NCBI GenBank assembly: GCA_023412755.1
Contig: JAEZCB010000103.1
Location: 1-7,745, forward strand
Length of the DNA stretch: 7,745 bases
Direction of reading: 5' to 3'
DNA from: Bacteroidota bacterium
GTDB taxonomy: Bacteria > Bacteroidota > Bacteroidia > Flavobacteriales_F > PHOS-HE28
The notes below the pieces were generated by a model that saw only the letters and a list, made by a program, of their open reading frames with translations, searched no databases and was not told the DNA's origin. The translations under genes and the position numbers were made by a program. The number at the start of each line of letters is the position of its first letter. Positions within the stretch are counted from its first letter, which is position 1. Shown here one piece after another: positions 1 to 5,847 of the stretch.

Positions 1-97
1 ACTGCTCCACGGTCATCTTGTTGTCCTTGATGAACTCCTGTTGCAGCAGGGTGCTTTCCTTGAAGAACTTGTTCAGGCGGCCGTGGGCGATCTTCTC
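1..97 (-). pseudogene. Displaced 3' fragment of tsf (EF-Ts), partial at window edge
   Basis: Bases 1-97 match 909-1005 inside tsf with 91 of 97 identical and no gaps, in the same orientation, 908 bases away. On the minus strand the fragment encodes residues equivalent to about 227-258 of EF-Ts, starting EKIAHGRLNKFF, with no frameshift or stop. The match ends abruptly at base 97; upstream of it lies the end of hepT (stop at 108-110), so the fragment has no start codon of its own and lacks the first 226 residues. The six differences are two synonymous third-position changes (77, 83) and a run of four bases (41-44) that turns an Ala codon into Gln and changes the neighbouring Leu codon silently. 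The fragment continues past the left edge, so its full length is unknown. The most likely reading is a gene end left behind when a segment carrying a second tsf end recombined here. Confidence 0.85.
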
Positions 98-107
98 AGT
101 TGCAAAC

Positions 108-467
108 CTAGAATCCGCCTTCGGGCAAACGGGCGAGGATCGCAGTGATCTGTTCACGCAGCACAGGCACGTCATTCTTCACAACATCCTAAACCGTCTC
201 TGTCTGCACCGCGAAATACTCATGGTTGATCTTATGCCGCATGCCAATGATCTGCCTCCATGGCACCTCCTGATGCCGATCCCGCAGTTCGAATGTGATC
301 ATATTCGCCGCTTCGCCGATGATCTCTATCTGGCGCGTAACGGCAGAAACAAGCATTTTGTCTTCGTTCAGACCTTCTTCGGTACGGCCGGTCATGAACT
401 CCATCACCGCATCACATGCGTCAAGCATATGCTGTAACCTTAATCGATCACGCCTCGTCTCGCGCAT
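108..467 (-). pseudogene. hepT: HepT-like HEPN toxin (DUF86), interrupted by an in-frame amber stop
   Basis: HepT proteins are HEPN-fold RNases that act as the toxin partner of MntA nucleotidyltransferases. The open part runs from ATG at 467 to TAG at 189-191 (92 residues). It has the family's N-terminal helix (RDRLRLQHMLDA), the middle QIEIIGEAAN segment and, at residues 77-84, the complete RX4HXY motif (R77, H82, Y84), which holds the catalytic residues and the tyrosine that MntA AMPylates in characterised systems. Right after this, TAG stands where homologues usually have Trp (V-W-D). The same frame then continues for 26 residues typical of the HepT C-terminus (DVVKNDVPVLREQITAIL...) to a TAG at 108-110, giving an original length of 119 residues, normal for the family. 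One TGG-to-TAG change explains the break. The start overlaps the end of mntA by 20 nt, suggesting translational coupling. A truncated toxin lacking the last helix is probably inactive, though a residual function cannot be excluded. Confidence 0.85.
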
Positions 468-768
468 AGATCAGCTTCAGATCCTTTAGTACATAGGGCT
501 CGATGTACTTGGAGAGGGCTCTTCGGGTCACAACATCCACCTTCCGGCCCAGGAGATCCTCGAGTTTCAATTGCATGTCAATAAAGCCCAGTCCGAATGG
601 CTTTGTACGATCAAGGTCCACCAACAGATCCAGATCGCTGTCCGCACGGGCATCGCCACGCGAGAATGAGCCGAATACATATGCTCGCTTTACGGGATAC
701 GCCGCAAAGAATTTGCGCAACTGTTCCTGTATCCCCTGATCGAGTTGCATCTTGCGAAGATAGACCAT
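448..768 (-). CDS. mntA: MntA-like nucleotidyltransferase antitoxin
   Basis: Minimal nucleotidyltransferase of the MNT/Pol-beta superfamily, the antitoxin of HepT; in characterised pairs it adds AMP units to a tyrosine of the HepT RX4HXY motif and so blocks the RNase. From ATG at 768 the protein has 106 residues. The signature GSX10DXD is complete (G33, S34, D45, D47, within GSFSRGDARADSDLDLLVD), and a third acidic residue, D78 in KVDVVT, sits where the family expects it. The frame is open upstream to a TTG at 789, but that codon lies in the T-rich tail of the tsf terminator, so it is unlikely to be the start; ATG 750 (100 residues) is a good alternative because many homologues begin about 20 residues before the VKRAYVFGS strand. 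The gene follows tsf on the same strand after a terminator and overlaps hepT by 20 nt. It seems intact although its partner toxin is broken. Confidence 0.88.
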   Translation of the reverse strand: MVYLRKMQLDQGIQEQLRKFFAAYPVKRAYVFGSFSRGDARADSDLDLLVDLDRTKPFGLGFIDMQLKLEDLLGRKVDVVTRRALSKYIEPYVLKDLKLIYARDEA

Positions 769-780
769 CACGCAACGTGA
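768..780. promoter_or_regulatory. Small inverted repeat at the mntA start, possible operator
   Basis: TCACG-CAA-CGTGA is a perfect inverted repeat with 5-bp arms and a 3-base centre. It overlaps the first base of the ATG at 768 and lies between the tsf terminator and the body of mntA. Many TA modules repress themselves through a palindrome at this place, so an operator is possible, but arms this short also arise by chance and nothing else supports it. If it is an operator, ATG 750 becomes the more likely mntA start. Confidence 0.2.
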
Positions 781-783
781 GGT

Positions 784-822
784 CCCCAAAACAAGAACGG
801 CCTCCCTCCCGGGAAGCCGTTC
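784..822 (-). terminator. Intrinsic terminator of the tsf operon
   Basis: The arms 795-806 and 811-822 pair over 12 bp (one G.U) around a four-base loop. Read on the minus strand the GC-rich stem is followed by TTGTTTTGGGG, a T-rich tract, which is the form of a Rho-independent terminator. It begins about 22 nt after the tsf stop codon and ends just before mntA, so mntA-hepT either has its own promoter in this very short space or depends on read-through. Confidence 0.8.
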
Positions 823-843
823 CAGTAAAATTCGTCTAGCCGA

Positions 844-1683
844 TCAGATCGTCAACGAATGCCGCTTGAAGTCCGTAGCGGTAAGGTCCTTGTCCACGCT
901 CTTCAGATACTGCTCCACGGTCATCTTGTTGTCCTTGATGAACTCCTGGGCGAGCAGGGTGCTTTCCTTGAAGAACTTGTTCAGACGGCCATGGGCGATC
1001 TTCTCGGCCATTTCCGTCGGCTTGCCTTCCTGGATCGCCAACTCCTTTCCGATCTCGATCTCCTTATCGATCACGTTCTGGGCAACGCTCTCTTTGTTCA
1101 AGGCGATCGGAGCCATTGCAGCGATCTGCATGGCCACGTCCTTCGCAGCGCCTTCATGGCCGGCCTTATTCAGGCCCACGATGCTGGCCACCTTGTTACC
1201 TGGGTGGTTGTAGGCGTACACGAACGGTGCTTCCACCTGTGCGCAGGCGCTCACATCGATCTTCTCGCCGATCACACCGGTCTGCTCGATGAGCTTCTCG
1301 GCGATGGAAAGGCCGTTGCTGTCGTAGGCCTCGGCCTTCAGCTTCTCTACGCTGTCGATCTTCTTCTCCAGCGCAATATCGGCCATGCGCTCGGCCATCG
1401 CCGTGAAATCGGCGTTCTTGGCCACGAAGTCGGTCTCGCAGTTGACGCATACGAGAACACCCCGGGTGTTATCGGCGCTGGTCTTGGCGATCACCAGGCC
1501 CTCGGTGGCATCGCGATCGGCGCGCTTGGCGGCCACTTTCTGGCCCTGCTTGCGCAGGATGTCGATGGCCGCATCGAAGTCGCCATTGGCCTCTGTGAGG
1601 GCCTTTTTGCAATCCATCATGCCCGCGCCGGTGATCTGGCGCAGCTTGTTCACATCAGCAGCGGTAATAGCCATGGTGCTCAT
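844..1683 (-). CDS. tsf: Elongation factor Ts
   Basis: EF-Ts is the guanine-nucleotide exchange factor that releases GDP from EF-Tu in the cytoplasm. The 279-residue product has the N-terminal UBA-like domain (ITAADVNKLRQ...TGAGMMDCKKAL, residues 6-30), the strongly conserved TDFVAKN motif (84-90) that contacts EF-Tu, the core with MQIAAMAP (185-192), and the short C-terminal module with FIKDNKMTVEQYL (248-260). Length is normal for the Bacteroidota. ATG at 1683 gives MSTMAITAADV; ATG at 1674 gives MAITAADV and fits the usual family start equally well. It lies 69 nt after rpsB, the standard pairing, and ends in an intrinsic terminator. Its last part (from codon 227) is duplicated at 1-97, so the present 3' end may not be the ancestral one; Ala245 is Gln in the displaced copy. 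Confidence 0.97.
   Translation of the reverse strand: MSTMAITAADVNKLRQITGAGMMDCKKALTEANGDFDAAIDILRKQGQKVAAKRADRDATEGLVIAKTSADNTRGVLVCVNCETDFVAKNADFTAMAERMADIALEKKIDSVEKLKAEAYDSNGLSIAEKLIEQTGVIGEKIDVSACAQVEAPFVYAYNHPGNKVASIVGLNKAGHEGAAKDVAMQIAAMAPIALNKESVAQNVIDKEIEIGKELAIQEGKPTEMAEKIAHGRLNKFFKESTLLAQEFIKDNKMTVEQYLKSVDKDLTATDFKRHSLTI
909..1005 (-). repeat. In-gene copy of the tsf 3' direct repeat
   Basis: This is the partner of the fragment at 1-97, ungapped with six mismatches. It encodes residues 227 to 258 of EF-Ts, from the end of the core region into the C-terminal part. Homology stops sharply at 1005, within the coding sequence, and the other limit cannot be seen because the first copy runs off the window. 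Confidence 0.9.
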
Positions 1684-1752
1684 TGGAATGTATCGTTGTT
1701 CGCGCGCTCCCGGCCATGCAGGGCATGTACCAAGGGCAACGCTGGTCCGTTA

Positions 1753-2676
1753 TCAAGAATTCTTGTCGTTCTCTTCGGAGGTGGGCACAGGTTCGCTGCT
1801 GCTCCCTTCCTCGGTGGTATCGCCCGCCTCCCCGGTCTCTTCGGCATCGCCCTCTCCGGAAGCTGATTCGGCCGCAGGCTTGCTCATGCGTGGCCGGCCG
1901 GCGGCGGCTTTCCGCGGAGCCTCCTCACCTTCCTCCTGTACTTCCTCTGTCCCTTCCTCTGCACCTTCGTCCACCGCCGTCTTATCGTTCTTGCGCTCCT
2001 CCAGACCTTCGGTGATCGACTTGATCATCACGTCCATGATGAGTTCGATGCTCTTGGTGGCGTCATCATTCGCCGGTATGGGGAAGTCCACCAGCGTGGG
2101 ATCGCTGTTGGTGTCCACCATGGCGAAAGTGGGGATATTGAGCTTGCGGGCCTCGGCCACAGCGATATGCTCCTTCACGATGTCCACGATGAACTGGGCG
2201 CTGGGCAGGCGGGTAAGGTCGGAGATGGAACCGAGGTTCTTCTCCATCTTCTCGCGCTGGCGGCTCACCTGCAGGCGTTCGCGCTTGCTCATGTTCTCAA
2301 AGGTGCCATCGGTCTTCATGCGGTCGATGGTCGCCATCTTCTTGATGGTGCGGCGGATGGTGCCGAAGTTGGTGAGCATGCCGCCGCTCCAACGCTCGGT
2401 AACGTAAGGCATGCCGGTGGCCTTCACCTTATCGGCCACAATGTCCTTGGCCTGTTTCTTCGTGGCCACGAAGAGGATCTTCTTGCCACTGCGGGCGATG
2501 TTCTTCATCGCGTTGGCGGCCTCCTCCAGCTTTACGGAGGTCTTGTTCAGGTCGATAACATGGATCCCCTTCTTCTCACCGAAGATGTAGGGGGCCATGT
2601 TGGGATGCCACTTGCGGCGCAGGTGGCCGAAATGCACTCCTGCCTCGAGGAGTTGGTCAAATGAAAGTCTTGCCAT
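1753..2676 (-). CDS. rpsB: 30S ribosomal protein S2 with long acidic C-terminal extension
   Basis: S2 is a late-binding small-subunit protein at the head-body junction of the 30S subunit, needed together with S1 binding. Residues 1-225 form the normal S2 body: LLEAGVHFGH (9-18), HPNMAPYIFGEKKGIHVIDL (24-43), FVATKKQA (69-76), ERWSGGMLTNF (94-104), and IPTFAMVDTNSDP (181-193). Residues from about 226 to 307 are a low-complexity tail dominated by Glu, with Gly, Ala and Ser, and a short basic island (PRKAAAGRPRMSKP, 254-267). S2 is usually about 230-270 residues, so the tail adds roughly 80. It stands between rpsI and tsf; the 108-nt gap before it contains a strong hairpin that may be an autoregulatory leader. 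The start ATG at 2676 gives MARLSFDQLLEAGVHFGH, as expected for the family. Confidence 0.97.
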   Translation of the reverse strand: MARLSFDQLLEAGVHFGHLRRKWHPNMAPYIFGEKKGIHVIDLNKTSVKLEEAANAMKNIARSGKKILFVATKKQAKDIVADKVKATGMPYVTERWSGGMLTNFGTIRRTIKKMATIDRMKTDGTFENMSKRERLQVSRQREKMEKNLGSISDLTRLPSAQFIVDIVKEHIAVAEARKLNIPTFAMVDTNSDPTLVDFPIPANDDATKSIELIMDVMIKSITEGLEERKNDKTAVDEGAEEGTEEVQEEGEEAPRKAAAGRPRMSKPAAESASGEGDAEETGEAGDTTEEGSSSEPVPTSEENDKNS

Positions 2677-2720
2677 TTTTTCAGTTGTTGTTCACCTTCC
2701 TTTTTCCCTTTAACAGGCAT

Positions 2721-2757
2721 CCCCCTGGTAGCCCCACCGAAGCGGGAGTCCAGAGGG
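2721..2757 (-). promoter_or_regulatory. UUCG-capped two-part hairpin in the rpsB leader
   Basis: On the minus-strand RNA an outer 8-bp stem (2750-2757 with 2721-2728, one G.U) encloses a small internal loop and an inner 6-bp stem (2742-2747 with 2732-2737, two G.U) closed by UUCG, a very stable tetraloop. No T-tract follows, so it does not look like an intrinsic terminator. It ends 44 nt before the rpsB ATG. Ribosomal protein S2 represses its own mRNA through a structured leader in several bacteria, so such a role is plausible here. It could also be an RNA-stability or processing element. Confidence 0.45.
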
Positions 2758-2784
2758 ATTGGATCCTGAACAAGCGCGGGACAA

Positions 2785-3171
2785 TTAACGCTTGCTGAAC
2801 TGGAAGCGCTTGCGCGCCTTCTTCTGTCCGAACTTCTTGCGCTCCACCGCACGTGGGTCGCGGGTCATGAGCTCCTCGGCCTTGAGCTTTGGCTTGTGCT
2901 CCGGGTCGATCTTCACCAACGCACGGGCTATGCCCAGGCGCACGGCATCCACCTGGCCGGTAATGCCACCGCCATCCACACGGGCGATCACATCGTATTT
3001 GCCAGTGGTCTCGGTGAGCTTGAATGGCTGCAGCAGCTTGAACTGCTGCATGGTGATCGGGAAATACTCGCTGCTTTCGCGCCCGTTCACGGTGATCTCA
3101 CCGGTACCCTCCACGAGGGTGATGCGGGCTACGGAGGTCTTGCGGCGGCCGAGGCTGATAACGGGTTCCAT
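2785..3171 (-). CDS. rpsI: 30S ribosomal protein S9
   Basis: S9 sits in the head of the 30S subunit and its C-terminal tail reaches the P-site tRNA. The 128-residue product shows the N-terminal SLGRRKTSVARI (6-17), the central GGGITGQVDAVRLGIARAL (67-85) and DPRAVERKKFGQKKARKRFQ ending in the universal SKR, whose final Arg touches the tRNA anticodon loop. Length is normal. The ATG at 3171 lies 1 nt after the rplM stop codon, so the two are translated as a coupled pair, the L13-S9 arrangement conserved across bacteria. Confidence 0.97.
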   Translation of the reverse strand: MEPVISLGRRKTSVARITLVEGTGEITVNGRESSEYFPITMQQFKLLQPFKLTETTGKYDVIARVDGGGITGQVDAVRLGIARALVKIDPEHKPKLKAEELMTRDPRAVERKKFGQKKARKRFQFSKR

Positions 3172-3172
3172 C

Positions 3173-3601
3173 TTACTTGATGCTGTTCAGGTCGAACTTG
3201 CGGGGCTTTTGTGCTTCATGCTTGTGCTCGCTGCCCACCACCACATGCAGGTTGTGGAACAGGCGGCGGCCCAGGCGGTTCTTTGGGAGCATGCCGCGTA
3301 CGGCGAGCTCCAGCAGGGCTTCCGGCTTGCGGGCCTTCAGGTCCTTGGCGCGCTCACGCGTCTGCCCTCCGGGGTACAGACTATAGCGCTGGTATTCCTT
3401 ATCCTCCATCTTGTTGCCGGTAAGGCGCACCTTGTCGGCATTGATCACCACCACGTGATCGCCGCAGTTCACATGCGGAGTGAAGGTGGGCTTGTGCTTG
3501 CCGCGCACGATCATCGCCACTTTGCTGGCGAGGCGGCCAAGTACTTCGTTCTCAGCATCTACCAGCAGCCATTCCTGCTGCGTGGTGGCCGCATTGGCCA
3601 T
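3173..3601 (-). CDS. rplM: 50S ribosomal protein L13
   Basis: L13 is an early-assembling 50S protein. From ATG at 3601 the product has 142 residues and contains WLLVDAENEVLGRLASKVA (11-29), the FTPHVNCGDHVVVINADKV stretch (40-58), LTGNKMEDK (60-68), YPGGQ (76-80) and the RGMLPKNRLGRRL motif (102-114). It is the first gene of the ribosomal operon. The frame is open upstream; a GTG nine codons earlier would give 151 residues, a length common in Bacteroidota L13, but the extra residues (VASTTHTTS) have no recognisable conservation, so the ATG is preferred. A candidate promoter lies about 70 nt upstream. Confidence 0.95.
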   Translation of the reverse strand: MANAATTQQEWLLVDAENEVLGRLASKVAMIVRGKHKPTFTPHVNCGDHVVVINADKVRLTGNKMEDKEYQRYSLYPGGQTRERAKDLKARKPEALLELAVRGMLPKNRLGRRLFHNLHVVVGSEHKHEAQKPRKFDLNSIK

Positions 3602-3960
3602 GCTGGTGGTGTGTGTGGTAGAAGCCACTGTGGTAGTGGGGTTTAAATAGGTACACCCTCGAAAGGGGCTGCGAAGATAGATCCTTTTTCCAGAACTCAC
3701 ACATGGCTGTTGAAAGTGCAACAGCGAAATGGTAGAGCAACGAAGGTCGCGTGCGGCTTTGGGGGCGAGATCAAGCCGGGGCGTGTCCTTCTTTCCAACT
3801 CCTCGCTCCCCCAGGGGGAGGCTGCGGGGTTTCCACTGCGGCCACTTACGCTGCTCCGGTCCCATCAAGGCCACTCCGGATCATTGGAAGAAGGATCCGC
3901 AGGTTTGGATCATGATCATAAGACCTTTATCCGGGACAATGCACTTAAATTCATCCGGCC
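3602..3960. other. Divergent intergenic region between rplM and the sensor kinase gene
   Basis: This 359-nt gap should hold promoters for both directions. I see the candidate rplM -7 box at 3672-3679. Further right is a GC-rich palindrome CTCCCCCAGGGGGAG at 3806-3820 (7-bp arms, one-base centre) inside a pyrimidine/purine-skewed stretch, and a GATCATGATC palindrome at 3908-3917. For the kinase gene a TTG at 3905-3907 followed about 20 nt later by TATCCGGG is the best promoter-like spacing, but the -7 match is poor. No convincing small ORF or RNA gene was found; the open frames crossing it lack coding character. Confidence 0.6.
3672..3679 (-). promoter_or_regulatory. Candidate -7 promoter element of the rplM-rpsI-rpsB-tsf operon
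   Basis: The minus strand reads TATCTTCG, one base from the Bacteroidota housekeeping -7 consensus TAnnTTTG. At the expected distance of 19 nt upstream there is TGT rather than TTG, so the -33 element is weak. A start a few bases downstream would give a 5' leader of roughly 60 nt before the rplM ATG. Confidence 0.4.
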
Positions 3961-5847
3961 ATGCACAGTTCCATGCCGCATAGCTTCCTGCTGTTGTTGC
4001 TATGGTCTTGTTGTGCTTCCTTCGTTCAAGCCCAGGATCATACCGCACAAGACATCGAGCAGGCCGTGCTTCGCTCGCTCGGGCCATCGCCGGATTCGGC
4101 CGCGTTCTATCTCGAACGCCTCCGGGAGCTGGCTTCGGCTGGCGCGGTACCGGAGGCGGAAGTGCGGCTGGGCTACCTGGAGGCTGCGCTCACTGACCGT
4201 ACCGGAAGGAACGTGGAGGCCTTGAAGCTGATCCACAAGACCGACTCCCTCCCCGTGCAGGACAAGGCCCTGGCCTCGCAGGTGAAGAACATGAAAGGGC
4301 GCATCCTTTTCGCCAATGATGAGCATGATGCGGCCATGGGGGCATACCTGGAGGCGCTTCAGCTCACGGCGCCCACCGATACCATGCGCATAGCGGTGAT
4401 CTACAACAACCTGAGCCGGGTGTACGAGCGATTGAAGAATTATCCCAAGGCCATCGAAGCGCTGGAGAAGAGCATCGCGCTGCACGAAGCCCGCAAGGAT
4501 GGTCCGCGGGCGGCCGGTTCGCTGCTCAACCTAGGCGTGGTGCTCTTCGCTCAAAAGCGCTTCGCGGAGGCCGAGGAAAGGGTTTCCCGCGCACTCACCT
4601 ACGCACAAGCGGAAGGCATGGACGATGTGGTGGGGATCGGTTTGGAAACGCTGGGGAACATCCAGCGGAAAACAGGCCGGTATGATGCTGCCATGCGATC
4701 CTATCAGGAGGCCTTGCGGATCACCGAAAGATCACAAAGCCTGGATGGAATGGCCAGCATTAACCGCAACATCGGCGAATTGCATCTCGATGCGGATAGG
4801 CCTTCACACGCCCTCCCACATTTCGGCCTGTGCCTCACCTTGGCGGATAGCATGGACAGCCGTAACTACCGGCAGGATGCACATTACTACCTCTCCGAAG
4901 CCCACGACAGACTGAAGGACCATGAGCAGGCACTGCACCACCTACGTATGTACATCGCTGTGCGGGACAGTGTGCTTTCCGATGAACGGAACGCGGCCGT
5001 GGCGGCATGGCAGGTGCGGTTCGAGATGGCCGAGAAGGAGCGCATCATTCTGGAACAGCGCATGCGAGGCGAAGCCGACCGGCAGGCACTGCGGCAGCGG
5101 GAGCAGCAACTCGCCGCAATGGGTGGAGGCATTGTGCTCGCATTTGCGTTCCTGCTATTGCTCTGGCGGGATCGGCAGCGCGGGCGCAAACTTTCCGGCG
5201 CCCGCATCGCGGCACTTCAGCAGGAACAACGGATCATGGCCATGCGCTCCATGCTGGCGGGGGAGGAAAAGGAAAGGCAGCGCGTGGCGGCCGAACTGCA
5301 CGATGGCCTGGGTGTGTTGCTGAGTGCCGCCCGTATGCGCCTGGGTTCCGCAGGAGGCCAGGAAAAGGCAAGCGACCTGTTGAAGGATGCGACCGCGGAA
5401 GTGCGGCGGATCAGTCATGCGCTTATGCCGGGTTCGCTTTCCAAACTCGGTCTTCCGGAGGCGCTGCGCGAACTGGCATCTGCGCTCAGTTCAGATGGTC
5501 TGACCATACATGTGCATGAGCATGGGCTGCAGGAGCGGCTCCCGCCCGAGCTGGAGACCGGCCTCTACCGCATCGCACAAGAGGCCATCAACAATGCCAT
5601 TCGCCATGGAGATGCCCATAGGGTGGATATCGAATTGAGCAGGGAGAACGAGGATAGGCTGAGCATGGTGATCGTTGATGACGGTTCCGGTTTTGAAGTG
5701 ATCACCATCGGCGGCGATGGCAGCGGAATGAACAACATCCGAACGCGCGCGGCCATGCTCGGGGGCAGCGCCCGCGTGGAGGCGCACGTAGGCAAAGGCA
5801 CCACCTGGGAAATAGACCTGCCCTTGAGAACCCCCATCACCACATGA
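3961..5847 (+). CDS. TPR-containing sensor histidine kinase (HisKA_3 / NarL-type)
   Basis: Membrane sensor kinase of 628 residues that should phosphorylate the adjacent response regulator. Order: a hydrophobic signal sequence (about residues 5-24, likely cut after VQA), a periplasmic helical region with about five or six TPR units (from about 105, then starting near 145, 183, 223, 263 and 303, to 336), a coiled-coil-like charged stretch (350-385), one transmembrane helix (388-402), a second charged linker, the HisKA_3 dimerisation domain with ERQRVAAELHDGLG (438-451; phosphoacceptor His447), and the HATPase domain with the N box (EAINNAIRHG, 541-550), G1 (DDGSGF, 573-578), G2 (GSGMNNIRTRA, 587-597) and a final GKGTTWEIDLP. 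All kinase motifs look intact. The ligand is unknown; TPRs suggest a protein or peptide partner. ATG 3973 is an alternative start that keeps the signal peptide. It overlaps the regulator gene by ATGA. Confidence 0.93.
   Translation: MHSSMPHSFLLLLLWSCCASFVQAQDHTAQDIEQAVLRSLGPSPDSAAFYLERLRELASAGAVPEAEVRLGYLEAALTDRTGRNVEALKLIHKTDSLPVQDKALASQVKNMKGRILFANDEHDAAMGAYLEALQLTAPTDTMRIAVIYNNLSRVYERLKNYPKAIEALEKSIALHEARKDGPRAAGSLLNLGVVLFAQKRFAEAEERVSRALTYAQAEGMDDVVGIGLETLGNIQRKTGRYDAAMRSYQEALRITERSQSLDGMASINRNIGELHLDADRPSHALPHFGLCLTLADSMDSRNYRQDAHYYLSEAHDRLKDHEQALHHLRMYIAVRDSVLSDERNAAVAAWQVRFEMAEKERIILEQRMRGEADRQALRQREQQLAAMGGGIVLAFAFLLLLWRDRQRGRKLSGARIAALQQEQRIMAMRSMLAGEEKERQRVAAELHDGLGVLLSAARMRLGSAGGQEKASDLLKDATAEVRRISHALMPGSLSKLGLPEALRELASALSSDGLTIHVHEHGLQERLPPELETGLYRIAQEAINNAIRHGDAHRVDIELSRENEDRLSMVIVDDGSGFEVITIGGDGSGMNNIRTRAAMLGGSARVEAHVGKGTTWEIDLPLRTPITT

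Larger units (their letters stand above)
98..1005. other. Inferred inserted block between two tsf-end direct repeats, carrying mntA-hepT
   Basis: The junction at 97/98 is the visible edge of homology with tsf codon 227 (base 1005). The stretch from there to 1005 holds, in minus-strand order, a full tsf 3' end (1005-844), the terminator, mntA and hepT; hepT stops only 10 bases before the displaced tsf fragment. A single recombination event bringing this 908-base unit in would keep tsf intact and leave the old end behind. A tandem duplication followed by replacement is the alternative. No integrase, transposase or terminal inverted repeats are visible, and the real left limit may lie outside the window. 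Confidence 0.5.

Noticed and set aside
1..97. A second functional tsf gene
   Set aside because: The homology begins at codon 227 with no start codon and is preceded directly by hepT, so only a gene end is present.
189..191. Amber codon in hepT being read through or recoded as an amino acid
   Set aside because: The response regulator ends with TAG at 6483-6485 and hepT itself ends with TAG at 108-110, so TAG acts as a normal stop here; no recoding signal is visible after 189.
98..843. Insertion sequence or CRISPR-type repeats around the TA pair
   Set aside because: No transposase frame, terminal inverted repeats, or regularly spaced repeats were found; the only repeat is the tsf end.
859..1866. 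Long open frame on the plus strand (335 codons) opposite tsf
   Set aside because: It is exactly antisense to tsf and the end of rpsB, and its product is a Leu/His/Gly-rich sequence without domains. It arises from the codon bias of the real genes.
1385..2407. Plus-strand open frame of 340 codons opposite rpsB/tsf
   Set aside because: Ser/Arg-rich product, antisense to two certain ribosomal operon genes, no recognisable motif.
3602..3874. Extended N-terminus for L13 (233-codon frame)
   Set aside because: L13 is about 140-150 residues; the added 91 residues cross the candidate promoter and have no conserved content.
3710..4225. Plus-strand open frame covering the divergent gap and the start of the kinase gene
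   Set aside because: It overlaps the kinase signal peptide and TPR region in another frame and has no coding character.
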